A program made the position numbers and the translations under genes. A stretch of DNA of 5,829 nt. Origin: JBKJUK01 sp046590705 (lineage in GTDB: Bacteria; Acidobacteriota; Thermoanaerobaculia; Gp7-AA8). Under the pieces are notes generated by a model. The model was not told where the DNA came from, did not search any database, and saw only the letters and a list, made by a program, of their open reading frames with translations. This document shows positions 5,784 through 5,829 of this stretch, in pieces (the stretch's first letter is position 1; every line of letters begins with the position of its first letter). The DNA lies in the NCBI GenBank assembly GCA_046590705.1, contig JBKJUK010000181.1, positions 1 to 5,829 of the forward strand, in the 5' to 3' direction.

Positions 5784-5829
5784 GCGACTTCCGTTCAACG
5801 CCGTATCACTGTCATCCGACCATCAGGTT

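Larger units (their letters stand above)
5518..5829. other. Gene-free, repeat-rich region downstream of glgA
   Basis: These 312 bases carry no open frame with protein-like character on either strand. They hold a heptamer array, an interrupted hairpin, two copies of a CCCC/GGGG mini-palindrome, a strong 8-bp hairpin, a doubled GCGCATC unit (5736-5749) and a 10-base direct repeat GCATCGCGAC (5745-5754 and 5779-5788). GTCATCCCGAG at 5570-5580 also resembles a widespread intergenic repeat core, recalled from memory. No tRNA or terminator with a T-run is visible. The last ~40 bases show nothing I can name. Confidence 0.7.

Overview
The window looks like chromosomal DNA of a free-living, GC-rich (moderate, judged by eye), probably Gram-negative bacterium. 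The best guess is Acidobacteriota or a nearby phylum. That guess rests on a long exported M14 peptidase with an extra C-terminal region, a CBU_0592-type mini membrane protein, a Memo-like protein joined to glycogen synthase, and intergenic spaces full of short palindromic and heptameric repeats. It is inference from gene content and style; there is no rRNA or taxonomic marker here.

Layout. Bases 1-194 are non-coding and carry two inverted copies of a palindromic repeat (1-23 and 128-152). A small three-helix membrane protein gene lies on the minus strand (443 to 195). It diverges, across a 137-base spacer, from a large plus-strand gene (581-3139) for a secreted zinc metallopeptidase of the M14 (carboxypeptidase A) family. 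A 105-base gap follows, almost wholly occupied by an inverted repeat built from 7-base units (3144-3240). Next come a Memo-family gene (amrB-like, 3245-4063) and glgA, glycogen synthase (4063-5517), whose start codon shares one base with the amrB stop codon. Bases 5518-5829 have no gene I can support and hold a heptamer tandem array, hairpins and two copies of a CCCC/GGGG mini-palindrome.

Function. The peptidase acts outside the cytoplasm and probably trims peptides or processes cell-wall or protein material. The amrB-glgA pair is a translationally coupled unit: glgA makes the alpha-1,4-glucan chain of glycogen from ADP-glucose, and the Memo-like protein is a presumed metal-binding cytoplasmic enzyme of unknown reaction. 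No other glycogen genes (glgB, glgC, glgP) and no AMMECR1 or radical-SAM partner of the AmmeMemoRadiSam set are in the window.

All four genes are recognisable family members with intact key residues. I see no clearly new multi-gene system. The points most worth a second look are the amrB-glgA coupling, the repeat elements that bracket this pair, the lack of a Shine-Dalgarno before amrB, and the uncharacterised C-terminal half of the peptidase.
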